The notes under the pieces: model-generated
The model's input: the letters and a program-made list of their open reading frames with translations, nothing else
Database searches by the model: none
What the model was told of the DNA's origin: nothing
Made by a program: the position numbers and the translations under genes
Source: an uncultured Planctomycetales bacterium
Lineage (GTDB): Bacteria > Planctomycetota > Planctomycetia > Pirellulales > Thermoguttaceae
Assembly: GCA_937889015.1 (NCBI GenBank)
Contig: CALARR010000362.1
Span: 1-64,000 of the forward strand
DNA: 64,000 bases
Direction of reading: 5' to 3'
Shown here: positions 37,251-47,639 of the stretch, piece after piece
How positions within the stretch are numbered: position 1 is the first letter of the stretch
Layout: every line of letters starts with the position of its first letter

Positions 37251-37373
37251 AGTGAATTCGGGTCTTCGGGCCCCGGACAACCTGGGCCCTTTGCCGCGCA
37301 GGGGGCGATGGGCCGGGCAGCCCTCGACCGAGGCCCGTGGGAATGGTTATCTCCAAGGAGCAATCAGCCAACG

Positions 37374-38792
<1,419 letters not shown>

Positions 38793-38880
38793 ACGATGAA
38801 CCTGACCCCGGCATGCCGGAACGCTGCGGGGTCACCCGTACCCAACTGCCTATTGAAAACCGATCTCCGACAACTGCCTC

Positions 38881-39471
38881 ATGAAACCTTTCACGACACA
38901 TACCGGCCTGGTCCTGCCCATGGATCGAGCCAACGTGGACACCGACCAGATCATTCCTAAGCAATTCTTGAAACGGATCGAGCGGACCGGATTCGGCCAG
39001 TTCCTCTTCTTCGACTGGCGCTACCTCGACGACGGCTCACCCAATCCGGACTTCGAGTTGAACCGGCCGCAGTACGCTGGCGCCAGTGTGCTGTTAGCAC
39101 GGCGCAACTTCGGTTGCGGATCGAGCCGCGAGCACGCCCCCTGGGCCTTGGAGGACTACGGTTTCCGAACGATTCTCGCGCCCAGCTTCGCCGACATCTT
39201 CTACAACAATAGCTTCAAGAACGGAATGCTGCCGATCTGCCTGAGCGAAGAGCAGATCGAGAACCTGTTCCAGCGTGCCGCGGCGCAACCAGGCTACCGG
39301 TTGACAATCGACCTCAAGCAACAAACGCTTGCCGACTCCAAGGGGCTCTGCCTGACCTTCGAGGTCGATCCCTTCCGCCGACAATGCCTACTGGAAGGCC
39401 TGGACGATATTGGCCTGACCCTCGTCCACGAGCCTAAGATCACCGCCTACGAAAAGACCCACGCAAAATAG
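38881..39471 (+). CDS. leuD: 3-isopropylmalate dehydratase small subunit
   Basis: A 196-residue swivel-domain partner of LeuC. Recognised by MKPFTTHTGLVLPMDRANVDTDQIIPKQFLKRI, LLARRNFGCGSSREHAPWAL (substrate-binding loop) and FADIFYNNSFKNGMLPI. Length is normal and no defect is seen. It completes the leuCD pair in the same order as in most bacteria. The rest of the leucine pathway (leuA, leuB) is not in the window. Confidence 0.96.
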   Translation: MKPFTTHTGLVLPMDRANVDTDQIIPKQFLKRIERTGFGQFLFFDWRYLDDGSPNPDFELNRPQYAGASVLLARRNFGCGSSREHAPWALEDYGFRTILAPSFADIFYNNSFKNGMLPICLSEEQIENLFQRAAAQPGYRLTIDLKQQTLADSKGLCLTFEVDPFRRQCLLEGLDDIGLTLVHEPKITAYEKTHAK

Positions 39472-39536
39472 GGTGCTCTGCCCAACAGTCGCGTCAGCAC
39501 CCGTCGGTTCGTCAACACCATCAGGAGCCGTGCACC

Positions 39537-40032
39537 ATGCGATTGCCCCCCGCCTCCCAGTGCCTGTCTTGAGCCTATCCCTCGTAGTGGGCCTCGCTTG
39601 CACAGCACTCTGAGCCGCGGTGCCGGCGGCGCAGCCCGGCCTGTCCTGGTATCGGGGCAATACCCACCCCACTGCCATTCGTTCTGGAACGACGGCACCG
39701 AGTTTCCGGAGATGATCGCCGACTGGTACAAACAGCATGGCTACGATTTCCTCGCCATCTCGGATCACAGCGTCCTGATGGAGGGCGAACGCTGGCGCGA
39801 CACCAAGCGAGTCGGCAAGCCCCGCGAGATGCTCAAAGAGTACTCGGCAGACGTCGGCAAGGTCTTCTGCAGAGTCGAGGGCCTTCAGGCTTCCTTCCAA
39901 CTGACCGGCGAGGAGCTTTACGTCCGGGCCGTAGTGCGCAGCGACGTGAGGCACGCCAATCCCCCGGAAAACTAAATCCAGACCAAGATCGCCTGGTGCC
40001 AACCGGTAGGCTGGGAAAAGCGGGCCAAGTGA
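39537..40032 (+). pseudogene. Decayed PHP-domain phosphoesterase gene
   Basis: Remnants of a planctomycete PHP-domain protein in several frames. A Shine-Dalgarno AGGAG and ATG (39537) lead into a signal-peptide-like start that is frameshifted within about ten codons; the next frame (LSLSLVVGLACTAL) has a stop TGA at about 39611 and then WYRGNTHP. After another frameshift in the metal-binding HxH region the reading continues as HSFWNDGTEFPEMIADWYKQHGYDFLAISDHS. The long middle of the protein is missing: DTKRV...EYSADVG runs directly into GEELYVRAVVRS. A premature TAA near 39973 separates the last piece, IAWCQPVGWEKRAK. At least two frameshifts, two stops and one internal deletion make it non-functional. 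Confidence 0.8.
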
Positions 40033-40084
40033 AGCCGAAGTCGCCGCTCTGCAGAATCTCCGCCGGAAACCGCTGTGCCCGCTG

Positions 40085-41647
40085 CTACGCCAAAGCCGAC
40101 GGGCCGCAAAAAGCGCTGGCCGGCATCTGTCGCAGTTGACGAATTACCGGCCGGAATGGCAGTCGACGCAAGACCTGCTCTTCCACGTCGATGCCCGGCG
40201 CGACTTCGATCAGTTCCAGGCCCTCCTGACATAAGCGGAACACGGCCCGCTCGGTGATGTACAGCACTTCCTGACGGACCTGACGACTATGCGCGGCGCA
40301 AAACGAGACCTGCTCCACGCGCTGCACGAACTTGGCGGTGGTGCCCTCACTCACGATCTGTAGTTGCCCGTCGGTGACGGTCACCTGCAGACCGGTGGCC
40401 GTGAAAGGCGTGCAAAAGACCAGCCGCTTGGCCGTCTGCGTGATATTGACAAATCCGCCCACCCCAGCCACTCGCGTGCCGAACGCGGCCACGTTGACGT
40501 CGCCTCGACTATCGATCTCGGCAGCGCCCAAAGCGGCGAAATCCAATCCACCGCCATCGTAAAAATCGAACTGGGCTGGCTGTTCAATGATCGCCAACGG
40601 ATGGACCGCCGTCCCAAAACTCAGCCCGCCGCAGGGCATGCCGCCGATCGGACCACTTTCCACCGTGAGTGTGAAGCGCCCCAACAGCCCTCGCTCCGAG
40701 GCGATCGCAGCGATTCCCTCAGGCAGGCCGATGCCCAAGTTGACGATCGCCCCCGGCCCAATCTCGTCGCATGCCCGTTGCGCGATGATCCGCCGCGCGT
40801 CAAACGGCATCGGCCGGCGCGCAACTCCGGCCATGTCCAATGACGGAGCCGCCGTGACCAAGGCCGGGTTGAATTGGGTGTCCCCAAAGGTCTGCGCGTG
40901 CTCCTCAGGACCGGCGACCACGATTCGGTCGATGAGAATTCCCGGCACGCGGACCTGCTGCGGCGGGGCCAAGCGATCGGAGATTCGGGCAACCTGGGCG
41001 ATGACCGTGCCTCCGCAATTGTGAACCGCCTGGGCGATGGGCAGCATCTCGCCGAAGAGACCCTCCTCTTCCATAGTCAAGTTGCCTGCCGGGTCGGCCG
41101 TGGTGCCTCGAATCAACCCCACATGGATCGGCAGGGCTTTGTACCAAAGCCACACGCGCCCGCCCAAGTCAACCCGCTCGACCAGTCCCGGCGGAGTCCG
41201 CTGGTTGAGACGTCCGCCGCCATACAGCGGATCGACGAAGGTCTCCAACCCGATGTGCGTGATACAGCCCGGCCGACCTGCCGCCACGTCGCGAAACAAC
41301 TGGCAGATCACGCCTTGGGGAAAGTTGTAGGCCTCGATCTTCCCTTCGATCGCCAACCGGCCCATGTGCGGAGCCAAGGCCCAATGCCCGCCGATCACGC
41401 GCCGCACAAGCCCTTCGTATGCCAAATGGTTGACGCCGCGGTCGCGGCCATCGCCCTGGCCGGCCGCGTAAAGCAGTGTCAAATCGCGAGGGGCGCCGCA
41501 AGCCAGGAAACGCCGTTGGATCGCGGCCGTCAAAGCCTCGGGGACCCCTGCCCCGACAAACCCTCCGGAAGCGATCGTCTGGCCGTCTTGAATCAGACCA
41601 ACAGCCTCGTCAGCCGTGCAGTGCCTCGCCTCGCGCCGTGGGCTCAT
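40085..41647 (-). CDS. Fused alpha-beta CoA-transferase (acetate/3-ketoacid/propionate type)
   Basis: A 520-residue class I CoA-transferase with both half domains in one chain. The N-terminal half contains DGQTIASGGFVGAGVPEAL; the C-terminal half contains GAIVNLGIGLPEG and VESGPIGGMPCGG with the catalytic glutamate at about E330, which forms the glutamyl-CoA thioester. Similar single-chain enzymes (YdiF, propionate CoA-transferase) move CoA among short-chain acids. The stop of a small upstream frame overlaps its ATG (ATGA). Acid specificity is not decidable. Confidence 0.88.
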   Translation of the reverse strand: MSPRREARHCTADEAVGLIQDGQTIASGGFVGAGVPEALTAAIQRRFLACGAPRDLTLLYAAGQGDGRDRGVNHLAYEGLVRRVIGGHWALAPHMGRLAIEGKIEAYNFPQGVICQLFRDVAAGRPGCITHIGLETFVDPLYGGGRLNQRTPPGLVERVDLGGRVWLWYKALPIHVGLIRGTTADPAGNLTMEEEGLFGEMLPIAQAVHNCGGTVIAQVARISDRLAPPQQVRVPGILIDRIVVAGPEEHAQTFGDTQFNPALVTAAPSLDMAGVARRPMPFDARRIIAQRACDEIGPGAIVNLGIGLPEGIAAIASERGLLGRFTLTVESGPIGGMPCGGLSFGTAVHPLAIIEQPAQFDFYDGGGLDFAALGAAEIDSRGDVNVAAFGTRVAGVGGFVNITQTAKRLVFCTPFTATGLQVTVTDGQLQIVSEGTTAKFVQRVEQVSFCAAHSRQVRQEVLYITERAVFRLCQEGLELIEVAPGIDVEEQVLRRLPFRPVIRQLRQMPASAFCGPSALA

Positions 41648-41829
41648 GCTCGCTCACCCTCGAAGGTCCCACTTGGTTGCCGGTGCAGCAACAAACCCGT
41701 AAGCACCAGGGCGCGGCTGGGCAGACACCAACTGCCGGCATGGCCGGAGTCAAACGGAATCCCGGCACGGTAGGATTGCGGCAGCATGGCCTTCACAACG
41801 ACGAGCAGCAGCCCGCGGCTGTCTCCCAC
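41644..41829 (-). CDS. Possible small coupled ORF between oxidoreductase and CoA-transferase
   Basis: A 61-residue frame opens with GTG immediately after the stop of the gene at 41830 and closes with a TGA sharing ATGA with the CoA-transferase start. It exactly fills the 182-base gap, which suggests translational coupling. The sequence (MGDSRGLLLVVVKAMLPQSYRAG...) matches no family I know and has no clear Shine-Dalgarno at the usual distance, so it may be chance. Confidence 0.3.
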   Translation of the reverse strand: MGDSRGLLLVVVKAMLPQSYRAGIPFDSGHAGSWCLPSRALVLTGLLLHRQPSGTFEGERA

Positions 41830-42837
41830 TTACAACAAGAGACGACGCCCCTCGCTCTGGCTGCGGCGCGCTTGCTGCACCACATTCAAAGCCTGACAGG
41901 CGTCTTCCAGATCCGAGGTCTTGCGCACCAGGCTGGTCACTGCCCGATAGAATTGGGTCAGAAGCTGTTCCCCCACCGGTCGGTCGCTTTCCAATGATTC
42001 CTGGTGGCGACCTGCGTCATCGAACCAGACGAGCGTAGCGGGCAAGTCCACAAAGGCAATTCCCCGGTCACACGAAACTTGCAGGGCGGCCAGGGGACGA
42101 TAGTTGATGGCCTCCTGCCATTGAGCCGGAATGTATCGACCGCAACTAATCTGGGCGACAGGCCCTGTGCCTGGCGCCTTGGCCTCGGAGAAGTCCAGAC
42201 TCATCATCTGGTAGTCCTCTTCTCCCGCGGGGCAACCACGCTTATGGATCACGCCGGTCACGGCAGTTGGGCTCCAGCCCACCACGTAGGTACACCAGTC
42301 CACCAATTCCACGAGTTCACGGATAGCGGCTGGTCGAGGTGGCCACCCTTGGTGATTGGCCCGAGACCGGGCTGCCGAACGCTGATGGCAAAATAGCAAC
42401 TGCGGAGTGCCCAACTCGGTGACAATCAACTCCTTCAGCCGCAACGTGGCCGGTGCCTGGCGTTTGGGAAACTCCGCTACGAAGGCGATGCCCGCCTGCT
42501 CCACCCTTCGGCGGACCAACTGTGCTTCCTCCGCCCCCAAGTCCAACCCCGCCGCACAGTAGACCGCCTTGCCCGTCTCGCAGGCGGCATAGATCGGCAT
42601 CGCCCCGTACCACTGTACGGCCAGCATCAGCACCGCGTCGATGTCTTCCCGATGCACCATCTCCCGAAAGCCATCCACGGCCACAGCCCCGAACTCGGCG
42701 GCCGCCTGTTCGGCCCGATGCGCTACCTGATCGCAGACCGCGCGCACCTCGAAACGATCGGCCAGCGTCCGTAGGGCGGAGCGGTGCCGCTGCTCCCAAG
42801 CCTCACCCAAACCGACCAGACCGACTCGGAGCTTCAT
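41830..42837 (-). CDS. Cytosolic Gfo/Idh/MocA-like protein lacking EKP
   Basis: A 335-residue protein without signal peptide. The Rossmann loop is VGLVGLGEAWEQRHRSALR. At the normal EKP position it has YCAAGLDLGAEE, so the lysine is absent, as in the gene at 21424. The second domain shows DWCTYVVGWSPTAVTGV, weakly like the family. It may be a non-catalytic or altered member. It is followed by the small frame and the CoA-transferase on the same strand. Confidence 0.75.
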   Translation of the reverse strand: MKLRVGLVGLGEAWEQRHRSALRTLADRFEVRAVCDQVAHRAEQAAAEFGAVAVDGFREMVHREDIDAVLMLAVQWYGAMPIYAACETGKAVYCAAGLDLGAEEAQLVRRRVEQAGIAFVAEFPKRQAPATLRLKELIVTELGTPQLLFCHQRSAARSRANHQGWPPRPAAIRELVELVDWCTYVVGWSPTAVTGVIHKRGCPAGEEDYQMMSLDFSEAKAPGTGPVAQISCGRYIPAQWQEAINYRPLAALQVSCDRGIAFVDLPATLVWFDDAGRHQESLESDRPVGEQLLTQFYRAVTSLVRKTSDLEDACQALNVVQQARRSQSEGRRLLL

Positions 42838-43138
42838 GGGTGCTGGGAGGTGCGTGGGTCAGAGATGCGGGAAGGACACCAAAGGGGTGACAGCACGAAG
42901 GCCACGTTTTTGATTATATCGACCCCTGCTGCGACAACACAAGGCAAGCGTCCACAAGCTCATAGGAATTATGTAGTTACGCCATCAAACCGCCCATCGG
43001 CCCAACCACGGCCACCAACATTCCCCACTAGAGCAAGTTATACGACTCAACCCGAGAGGGGTGAGTTAATTGCTTAGATTGCTTATTCGGCAAATTCCAT
43101 TTCTCCTCCTTGCATCTCCAAGAAATCTACTTAGACTA

Positions 43139-43373
43139 ACGGCTCCGCCGTAAGGGACACTTCCCTCTGTCGGCCCCGACCCCCGAGGCCGATGGCGGAA
43201 CCGAAGGACCGGTTTACCGACATGAGGTCGGCACCCACTGCGGTCTATGCCGCGGGCAAACACGAGTGTGCGGAACTTCAGTCGGGGGCAACACGGCCGG
43301 TTTCGGGAGGATGCTGCTGACCGTCAGACGAGATGGAGCGACGAGGGCTCCGCTGCGACCGCAGATGGGTCGC
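43139..43373. ncRNA. Candidate structured RNA or hairpin-rich leader
   Basis: Within the 845-base non-coding gap 42838-43682 at least seven local perfect stems follow each other: 43139-43151 (ACGGC/GCCGT), 43153-43166 (AGGGA/TCCCT), 43170-43192 (TCGGCC/GGCCGA), 43217-43231 (CCGAC/GTCGG), 43240-43253 (GCGG/CCGC), 43335-43351 (GGAGC/GCTCC) and 43355-43373 (GCGACC/GGTCGC). No known RNA family (RNase P, tmRNA, 6S, riboswitches) was recognised by eye. It might be a free RNA or the leader of the thioredoxin-like gene at 43683; strand is not decided. Beyond it to 43682 nothing coding is supported. Confidence 0.45.
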
Positions 43374-43682
43374 CGCAGCCCGACTTCTGGGGAATTTCGC
43401 CGTCGCTGGATCGCACTTTCTGTTTGACGCCCAGCAGGGCTTGCGGGCCTACGCATCGTTCCGGGTTTTGACTGGACCCTGCGTTGACAATGAACCGAAC
43501 CGATGGACGGTAGCCCGATTCTCTCGGATTTCCGTCGGTCGGTTACGGCCATTCCTACTGCAGAGTCCGAGCAGGCCGGTCGCAATCAGGTTCGGCGGTT
43601 TTGAATGGCCCGGCCGTGCAGTCAGTCTGTTGCGGGTCGGGGTGACGTTGTGTTTTCTGACTCATTGAGAAGGAGTTCACTG

Positions 43683-44171
43683 GTGACGAGTCTGATTCTG
43701 GCTACCGCTATACACTTAACTTTGGCGGCTGATATCAGCGAGACCTACGCCGACGCCCATCGTCAGACAATTGAGACCGGATGTCCGATGGTCATCATGG
43801 TCGGTGCCGAATGGTGCCCGGCCTGCAAGCAAATGGAAAACACGGTGATCCCGCAAGCCAGGAAGCGCGGCCTCCTGGGCCGTGTGGCCTTCGCCCTGGT
43901 AGACCTGGATCGTGACCGCGATCTGGGACGCAAGTTGACCGCCGGTGGCCCGATCCCTCAGTTGATCGCCTTTCGTCGCACCACACATGGATGGGAACAT
44001 CGCAAGTTGATTGGTGGCCAGACTTTAGAGAAGGTCGAGGAGTTCATAAACGAGGAGTTGGCCCAGAGCAAGACCGACACCAAAGAGGGGCCCGAAACCG
44101 ACCCATCGACGCCATCTCACTCCGAGCAAAAATCCGCCAAGGCCAAGATCCGCCCCGCCAGCTACCCTTGA
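43683..44171 (+). CDS. Exported thioredoxin-like protein
   Basis: A 162-residue protein beginning at GTG with AAGGAG 7 bases upstream. A short signal peptide (VTSLILATAIHLTLAAD) leads into a thioredoxin-fold domain with the redox pair C45/C48 in GAEWCPACKQM, then IPQLIAFRR with the cis-proline and a final helix. The C-terminal about 40 residues are Lys/Thr/Pro-rich and disordered. It probably reduces or isomerises disulphides in the periplasm. A terminator follows at 44217. The 845-base upstream gap with many hairpins is unusual. Confidence 0.87.
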   Translation: MTSLILATAIHLTLAADISETYADAHRQTIETGCPMVIMVGAEWCPACKQMENTVIPQARKRGLLGRVAFALVDLDRDRDLGRKLTAGGPIPQLIAFRRTTHGWEHRKLIGGQTLEKVEEFINEELAQSKTDTKEGPETDPSTPSHSEQKSAKAKIRPASYP

Positions 44172-44216
44172 TTCACGAACCTTTGGGCTGCCCCCCAGAT
44201 TCCCTCATCCACATCC

Positions 44217-44251
44217 GACCCGGTGCATATGGCTTATGCACCGGGTCTTTT
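44217..44251 (+). terminator. Intrinsic terminator of the thioredoxin-like gene
   Basis: A perfect 13-bp stem (GACCCGGTGCATA at 44217-44229, TATGCACCGGGTC at 44235-44247) with loop TGGCT is followed by TTTT (44248-44251), 46 bases after the stop. Confidence 0.92.
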
Positions 44252-44472
44252 ACTGCGCTTGCCCATCCACACGTCATCGATCTGACGCAATGCAGTCCGC
44301 CACACGCGTACTCCAATATCCTTCGCCGGGCGACGCAAGACAGGTAAACCGCGCAAACAAGGCTGCCAGGACAGAAAACGCAAAGCTCGTGAGGCGTACT
44401 GCGAATCCTGCCGCCGGATTGCACACACAACGTGAGATCGACTCATCTTCGTCTCGGCTGGGCAACTTGGGT

Positions 44473-44501
44473 TTGACGCGTTCCCCAAGCTTGCCTATCA
44501 T
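44473..44501 (+). promoter_or_regulatory. Sigma70-like promoter of the pseudaminic acid cluster
   Basis: TTGACG (44473-44478) and TATCAT (44496-44501) are separated by 17 bases, each 5/6 to consensus, 68 bases before pseB. Coming right after the upstream terminator it should drive the five-gene pse unit. Confidence 0.72.
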
Positions 44502-44569
44502 GCCGCCTCTTTGAGTCTCCTCGGCCGGCGTTCTTCCCGGCCGAACATCCGACGACCCGGGACGCTGTG

Positions 44570-45574
44570 ATGTTCCACAACCGATCGATTCTCGTGACCG
44601 GAGGCACCGGTTCCTTCGGTCAACGCCTGGTGGAGGTCATCCTCGCACGCTACCAACCGCAGCGGCTAATCGTGTTCAGTCGTGACGAGTTGAAGCAATC
44701 CGAGATGCTGCGCCGGCTGAATCCCAAGACGCATCGTTGTCTGCGCTATTTCGTGGGTGACGTCCGCGACCGTGATCGGTTGTATCGCGCTTTGGACGGT
44801 GTGGATTTCGTGGTGCATGCAGCGGCTTTGAAGCAAGTGCCCAGTTGTGAGTACAACCCGCTGGAAGCCATCAAAACCAACATCCTCGGCGCCGTAAATC
44901 TGATCGATGCGGCCATCGATCGTGGAGTCGAGAAGGTCGTAGCGCTGAGCACGGACAAGGCTGTCGCGCCGGTTAACCTCTATGGCGCGACCAAACTCTG
45001 CGCCGACAAACTCCTGGTCGCGGCCAACAACTATTCGGGCAGCCATCCGACGCGGTTCGCCGTGGTTCGCTACGGCAATGTGGTCGGGAGCCGCGGAAGC
45101 GTTGTGCCCTTGTTCCTGGCCATGCGGCCACACGGGGTCCTCCCTGTGACGGACCCACGTATGACTCGCTTCTGGATCACGCTCGATCAAGGCGTGGAGT
45201 TTGTCTTGAAAAGCTTTGCCCGCATGCGGGGCGGTGAGATCTTCGTTCCCAAGATCCCCAGCATGAAAGTCATTGACCTGGCGCGGGCCATCGCACCGCA
45301 GTGTCGCATCGAATCGGTAGGTATCCGCCCCGGCGAAAAACTGCACGAGACTCTGGTCAGCGACGACGATTCGCGACACGCATTGGAGTACAGCGATTAT
45401 TTCGCGATTCAGCCGATCCCCGAAGGGGCCACCTTTCGCCGTGAGCCCAGTCCCGAGGGTGGGCGTCCCTGCCCTGAAGGCTTCGCCTACTGCAGCCATA
45501 CCAACAGTCACTGGTTGTCTAGCGATGAACTCCACCGAATCCTCGAATTGCCTGAACTGCGGCGCGCCGCCTGA
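44570..45574 (+). CDS. pseB: UDP-GlcNAc 4,6-dehydratase (inverting)
   Basis: A 334-residue extended short-chain dehydrogenase, the first enzyme of pseudaminic acid biosynthesis, which dehydrates UDP-N-acetylglucosamine and inverts C5. NADP loop TGGTGSFG (10-17), catalytic D129/K130 in STDKAVAPVN and Y138/K142 in YGATK match the FlaA1/PseB set, including the unusual Asp-Lys. KQVPSCEYNPLEAIKTN is also characteristic. ATG 44570 is preferred to the GTG at 44567. It is the first gene of the pse unit. Confidence 0.92.
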   Translation: MFHNRSILVTGGTGSFGQRLVEVILARYQPQRLIVFSRDELKQSEMLRRLNPKTHRCLRYFVGDVRDRDRLYRALDGVDFVVHAAALKQVPSCEYNPLEAIKTNILGAVNLIDAAIDRGVEKVVALSTDKAVAPVNLYGATKLCADKLLVAANNYSGSHPTRFAVVRYGNVVGSRGSVVPLFLAMRPHGVLPVTDPRMTRFWITLDQGVEFVLKSFARMRGGEIFVPKIPSMKVIDLARAIAPQCRIESVGIRPGEKLHETLVSDDDSRHALEYSDYFAIQPIPEGATFRREPSPEGGRPCPEGFAYCSHTNSHWLSSDELHRILELPELRRAA

Positions 45575-45635
45575 AGTGCCGACGCGTCCCGAAGCCTCCA
45601 GGCTGTCGCTATCGGAAGCAGAATCACCGCCGCCG

Positions 45636-46808
45636 ATGACTCTCTTGCCATACAGTCGGCAGTCGATCGACGAACAAGACATCCAAGCCGTGGTGGATGT
45701 TCTACGATCCGATTGGCTGACCACCGGGCCGGTCTTGCAACGGTTCGAACAGGCCTTGGCTGAACACGCGGGAGTCGCAAACGCCGTGGCCGTGAGCAAC
45801 GGGACAGCCGCCTTGCACGCCGCCATGTTCGCGTTGCAGATCCAACCCGGAGACGAGGTCATCCTGCCGGCTATCACCTTCGTGGCCACGGCCAACTGTG
45901 TGGTGTACCAGGGCGGCTGCCCCGTCTTTGCCGACGTCAATCCCGGAAGCTTGCTGCTCGATGCGGATTCCGTCGAAGCCCGGCTGACCTCCAGAACCAA
46001 GGCCATCATCGCCGTGGACTACGCCGGCCAACCCTGCGACTATGCGGCCCTGACCTCTGTCGCGCAACGGCATGGCCTGGCTCTGGTCGCCGATGCCTCG
46101 CACGCGTTGGGCGCCAGTCTCCACGGTCGCCCTGTGGGACAACTGGCCGATCTGACCACCTTCAGCTTCCATCCCGTCAAACCAATCACGACCGGCGAAG
46201 GCGGTGCCATCACGACCCGCGATCCGCGTCTGGCGGCTCGCTGCCGAAAATTCCGCAATCACGGCATCGTTCGAGATCACCACCAGCGCGCGCAGGCCGG
46301 TTCATGGCGCTATGAGATGACCGACCTGGGCTACAACTACCGCCTCACCGACCTGCAGGCCGCTCTGGGGTTGAGCCAATTGCGACGACTAGAGGCCTGG
46401 CGCCAACGCCGCACGGCAATCGCCCGACGTTATGATCGGGCCTTGAGTTCGTTCAGCGCTGCGCGGCCCTTGAGTGTCTGCCCGCACGTCGGACACGCCT
46501 ACCACTTGTACGTGATTCGCTTGGGATCGGAGTTGGAACGCGACGCGGTCTTCTCGCGTCTACGCCGCGCCGGTATCGGCGTCAACGTACACTACGCACC
46601 GGTACACTTGCATCCCTTCTACCGAGACCGATTCGGCACCGGTCCAGGCCTCTGCCCGGTGGCTGAGGCGGCGGCGAAACACATCCTGTCACTGCCGCTC
46701 TTCCCGGCCATGACCGACGGCGACGTCGATCGCGTGATCGAGGCCCTTCGCGCCGCCATCCACCAATCTGCCCCGGATCGAACGGCCGCGGCCAGGAGGG
46801 TCGCCTAA
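45636..46808 (+). CDS. pseC: UDP-4-amino-4,6-dideoxy-AltNAc transaminase
   Basis: A 390-residue DegT/DnrJ/EryC1/StrS-type PLP aminotransferase. The opening LPYSRQSIDEQDIQAVVDVL and SDWLTTGP are typical of PseC. D153 in VADASHALG and the PLP lysine K182 in HPVKPITTGEGG are present. It puts the 4-amino group on the keto sugar made by PseB. Start 45636 avoids overlap with pseB; a longer frame (from 45525) would start within pseB and is less likely. It follows pseB by 61 bases. Confidence 0.92.
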   Translation: MTLLPYSRQSIDEQDIQAVVDVLRSDWLTTGPVLQRFEQALAEHAGVANAVAVSNGTAALHAAMFALQIQPGDEVILPAITFVATANCVVYQGGCPVFADVNPGSLLLDADSVEARLTSRTKAIIAVDYAGQPCDYAALTSVAQRHGLALVADASHALGASLHGRPVGQLADLTTFSFHPVKPITTGEGGAITTRDPRLAARCRKFRNHGIVRDHHQRAQAGSWRYEMTDLGYNYRLTDLQAALGLSQLRRLEAWRQRRTAIARRYDRALSSFSAARPLSVCPHVGHAYHLYVIRLGSELERDAVFSRLRRAGIGVNVHYAPVHLHPFYRDRFGTGPGLCPVAEAAAKHILSLPLFPAMTDGDVDRVIEALRAAIHQSAPDRTAAARRVA

Positions 46809-46905
46809 CCTCCGGCTCCGCACGGCGGCCCCGCCGCCTGCTAACCTCAACGATTCTTGTCTCACATGGAATGTGAGCAGTACACTGGCCAAGAGATGAG
46901 ACATC

Positions 46906-47637
46906 ATGAAGATTGTCGCTGTGATTCAGGCCCGGATGGGCAGCACCCGCTTGCCGGGCAAAGTCCTGTTGCCCGTCGGCGGGCGTTCCATCCTGGCACG
47001 CGTGTGCCGCCGCACATGCCGGGCGGAGTTGGTCGACCAGGTCGTGGTGGCTACGAGCGTCAACCCGCTGGACGACCCGATCGCCGCCGAGTGCCAACAA
47101 CTGGGCCTGCCCTGCTTCCGTGGCAGCGAAGAAGACGTCTTGGACCGCTACTGGTGGGCATCTCAGGCCTACGAAGCCGACGCCGTGGTGCGGATCACGG
47201 CCGATTGCCCACTCATCGATCCGCACCTGATCGACGACGTGGTGCAGGACGGATTGCTGTACTGGCCCGACTATGCGGCTAATGTACTGCAACGCACCTA
47301 TCCGCGCGGACTGGACACGGAATTCGCCACAGCCGGAGCGATGGAACGAGCTTGGAATGAAGCCCGCGAACCCTATCAGCGGGCCCATGTTATGCCCTAT
47401 TTCTACCAGAACCCACAGTCCTTTCGCCTTTGTTCGATCACCGGTTCCGAGGACCACAGCCAGCATCGTTGGACGGTCGATTCGCCCGAGGACCTGGCTT
47501 TCGTGCGCGCCGTGTACGACCGCATGGATAACGACGACGGCTTCGCTTGGACGGAAGCGCTTGACTTGCTGGCGGTCGAGCCGGAATTGTGCGAATTCAA
47601 CCGCCACGTGCGGCAGAAGCACCTGGTGGAAGGTTGA
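46906..47637 (+). CDS. pseF: Pseudaminic acid cytidylyltransferase
   Basis: A 243-residue SpsF/PseF-type cytidylyltransferase that links CMP to the finished nonulosonic acid. The N-terminal nucleotide-binding motif is IQARMGSTRLPGKVLLPVGG, with RITADCPLIDP (metal-binding Asp) following. The SpsF annotation (spore coat) is only a family name; its position in the pse unit indicates PseF. It is 97 bases after pseC and 2 bases before the pseG-pseH fusion. Confidence 0.85.
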   Translation: MKIVAVIQARMGSTRLPGKVLLPVGGRSILARVCRRTCRAELVDQVVVATSVNPLDDPIAAECQQLGLPCFRGSEEDVLDRYWWASQAYEADAVVRITADCPLIDPHLIDDVVQDGLLYWPDYAANVLQRTYPRGLDTEFATAGAMERAWNEAREPYQRAHVMPYFYQNPQSFRLCSITGSEDHSQHRWTVDSPEDLAFVRAVYDRMDNDDGFAWTEALDLLAVEPELCEFNRHVRQKHLVEG

Positions 47638-47639
47638 CC

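Noticed and set aside
37013..37373. A T-box or leucine leader peptide before leuC
   Set aside because: No leucine-rich short frame, T-box sequence or antiterminator pair was seen.
43222..43320. A 32-codon frame (MRSAPTAVYAAGKHEC...) within the hairpin-rich gap
   Set aside because: It overlaps one candidate stem, has a poor ribosome-binding distance (about 13 bases) and no recognised features.
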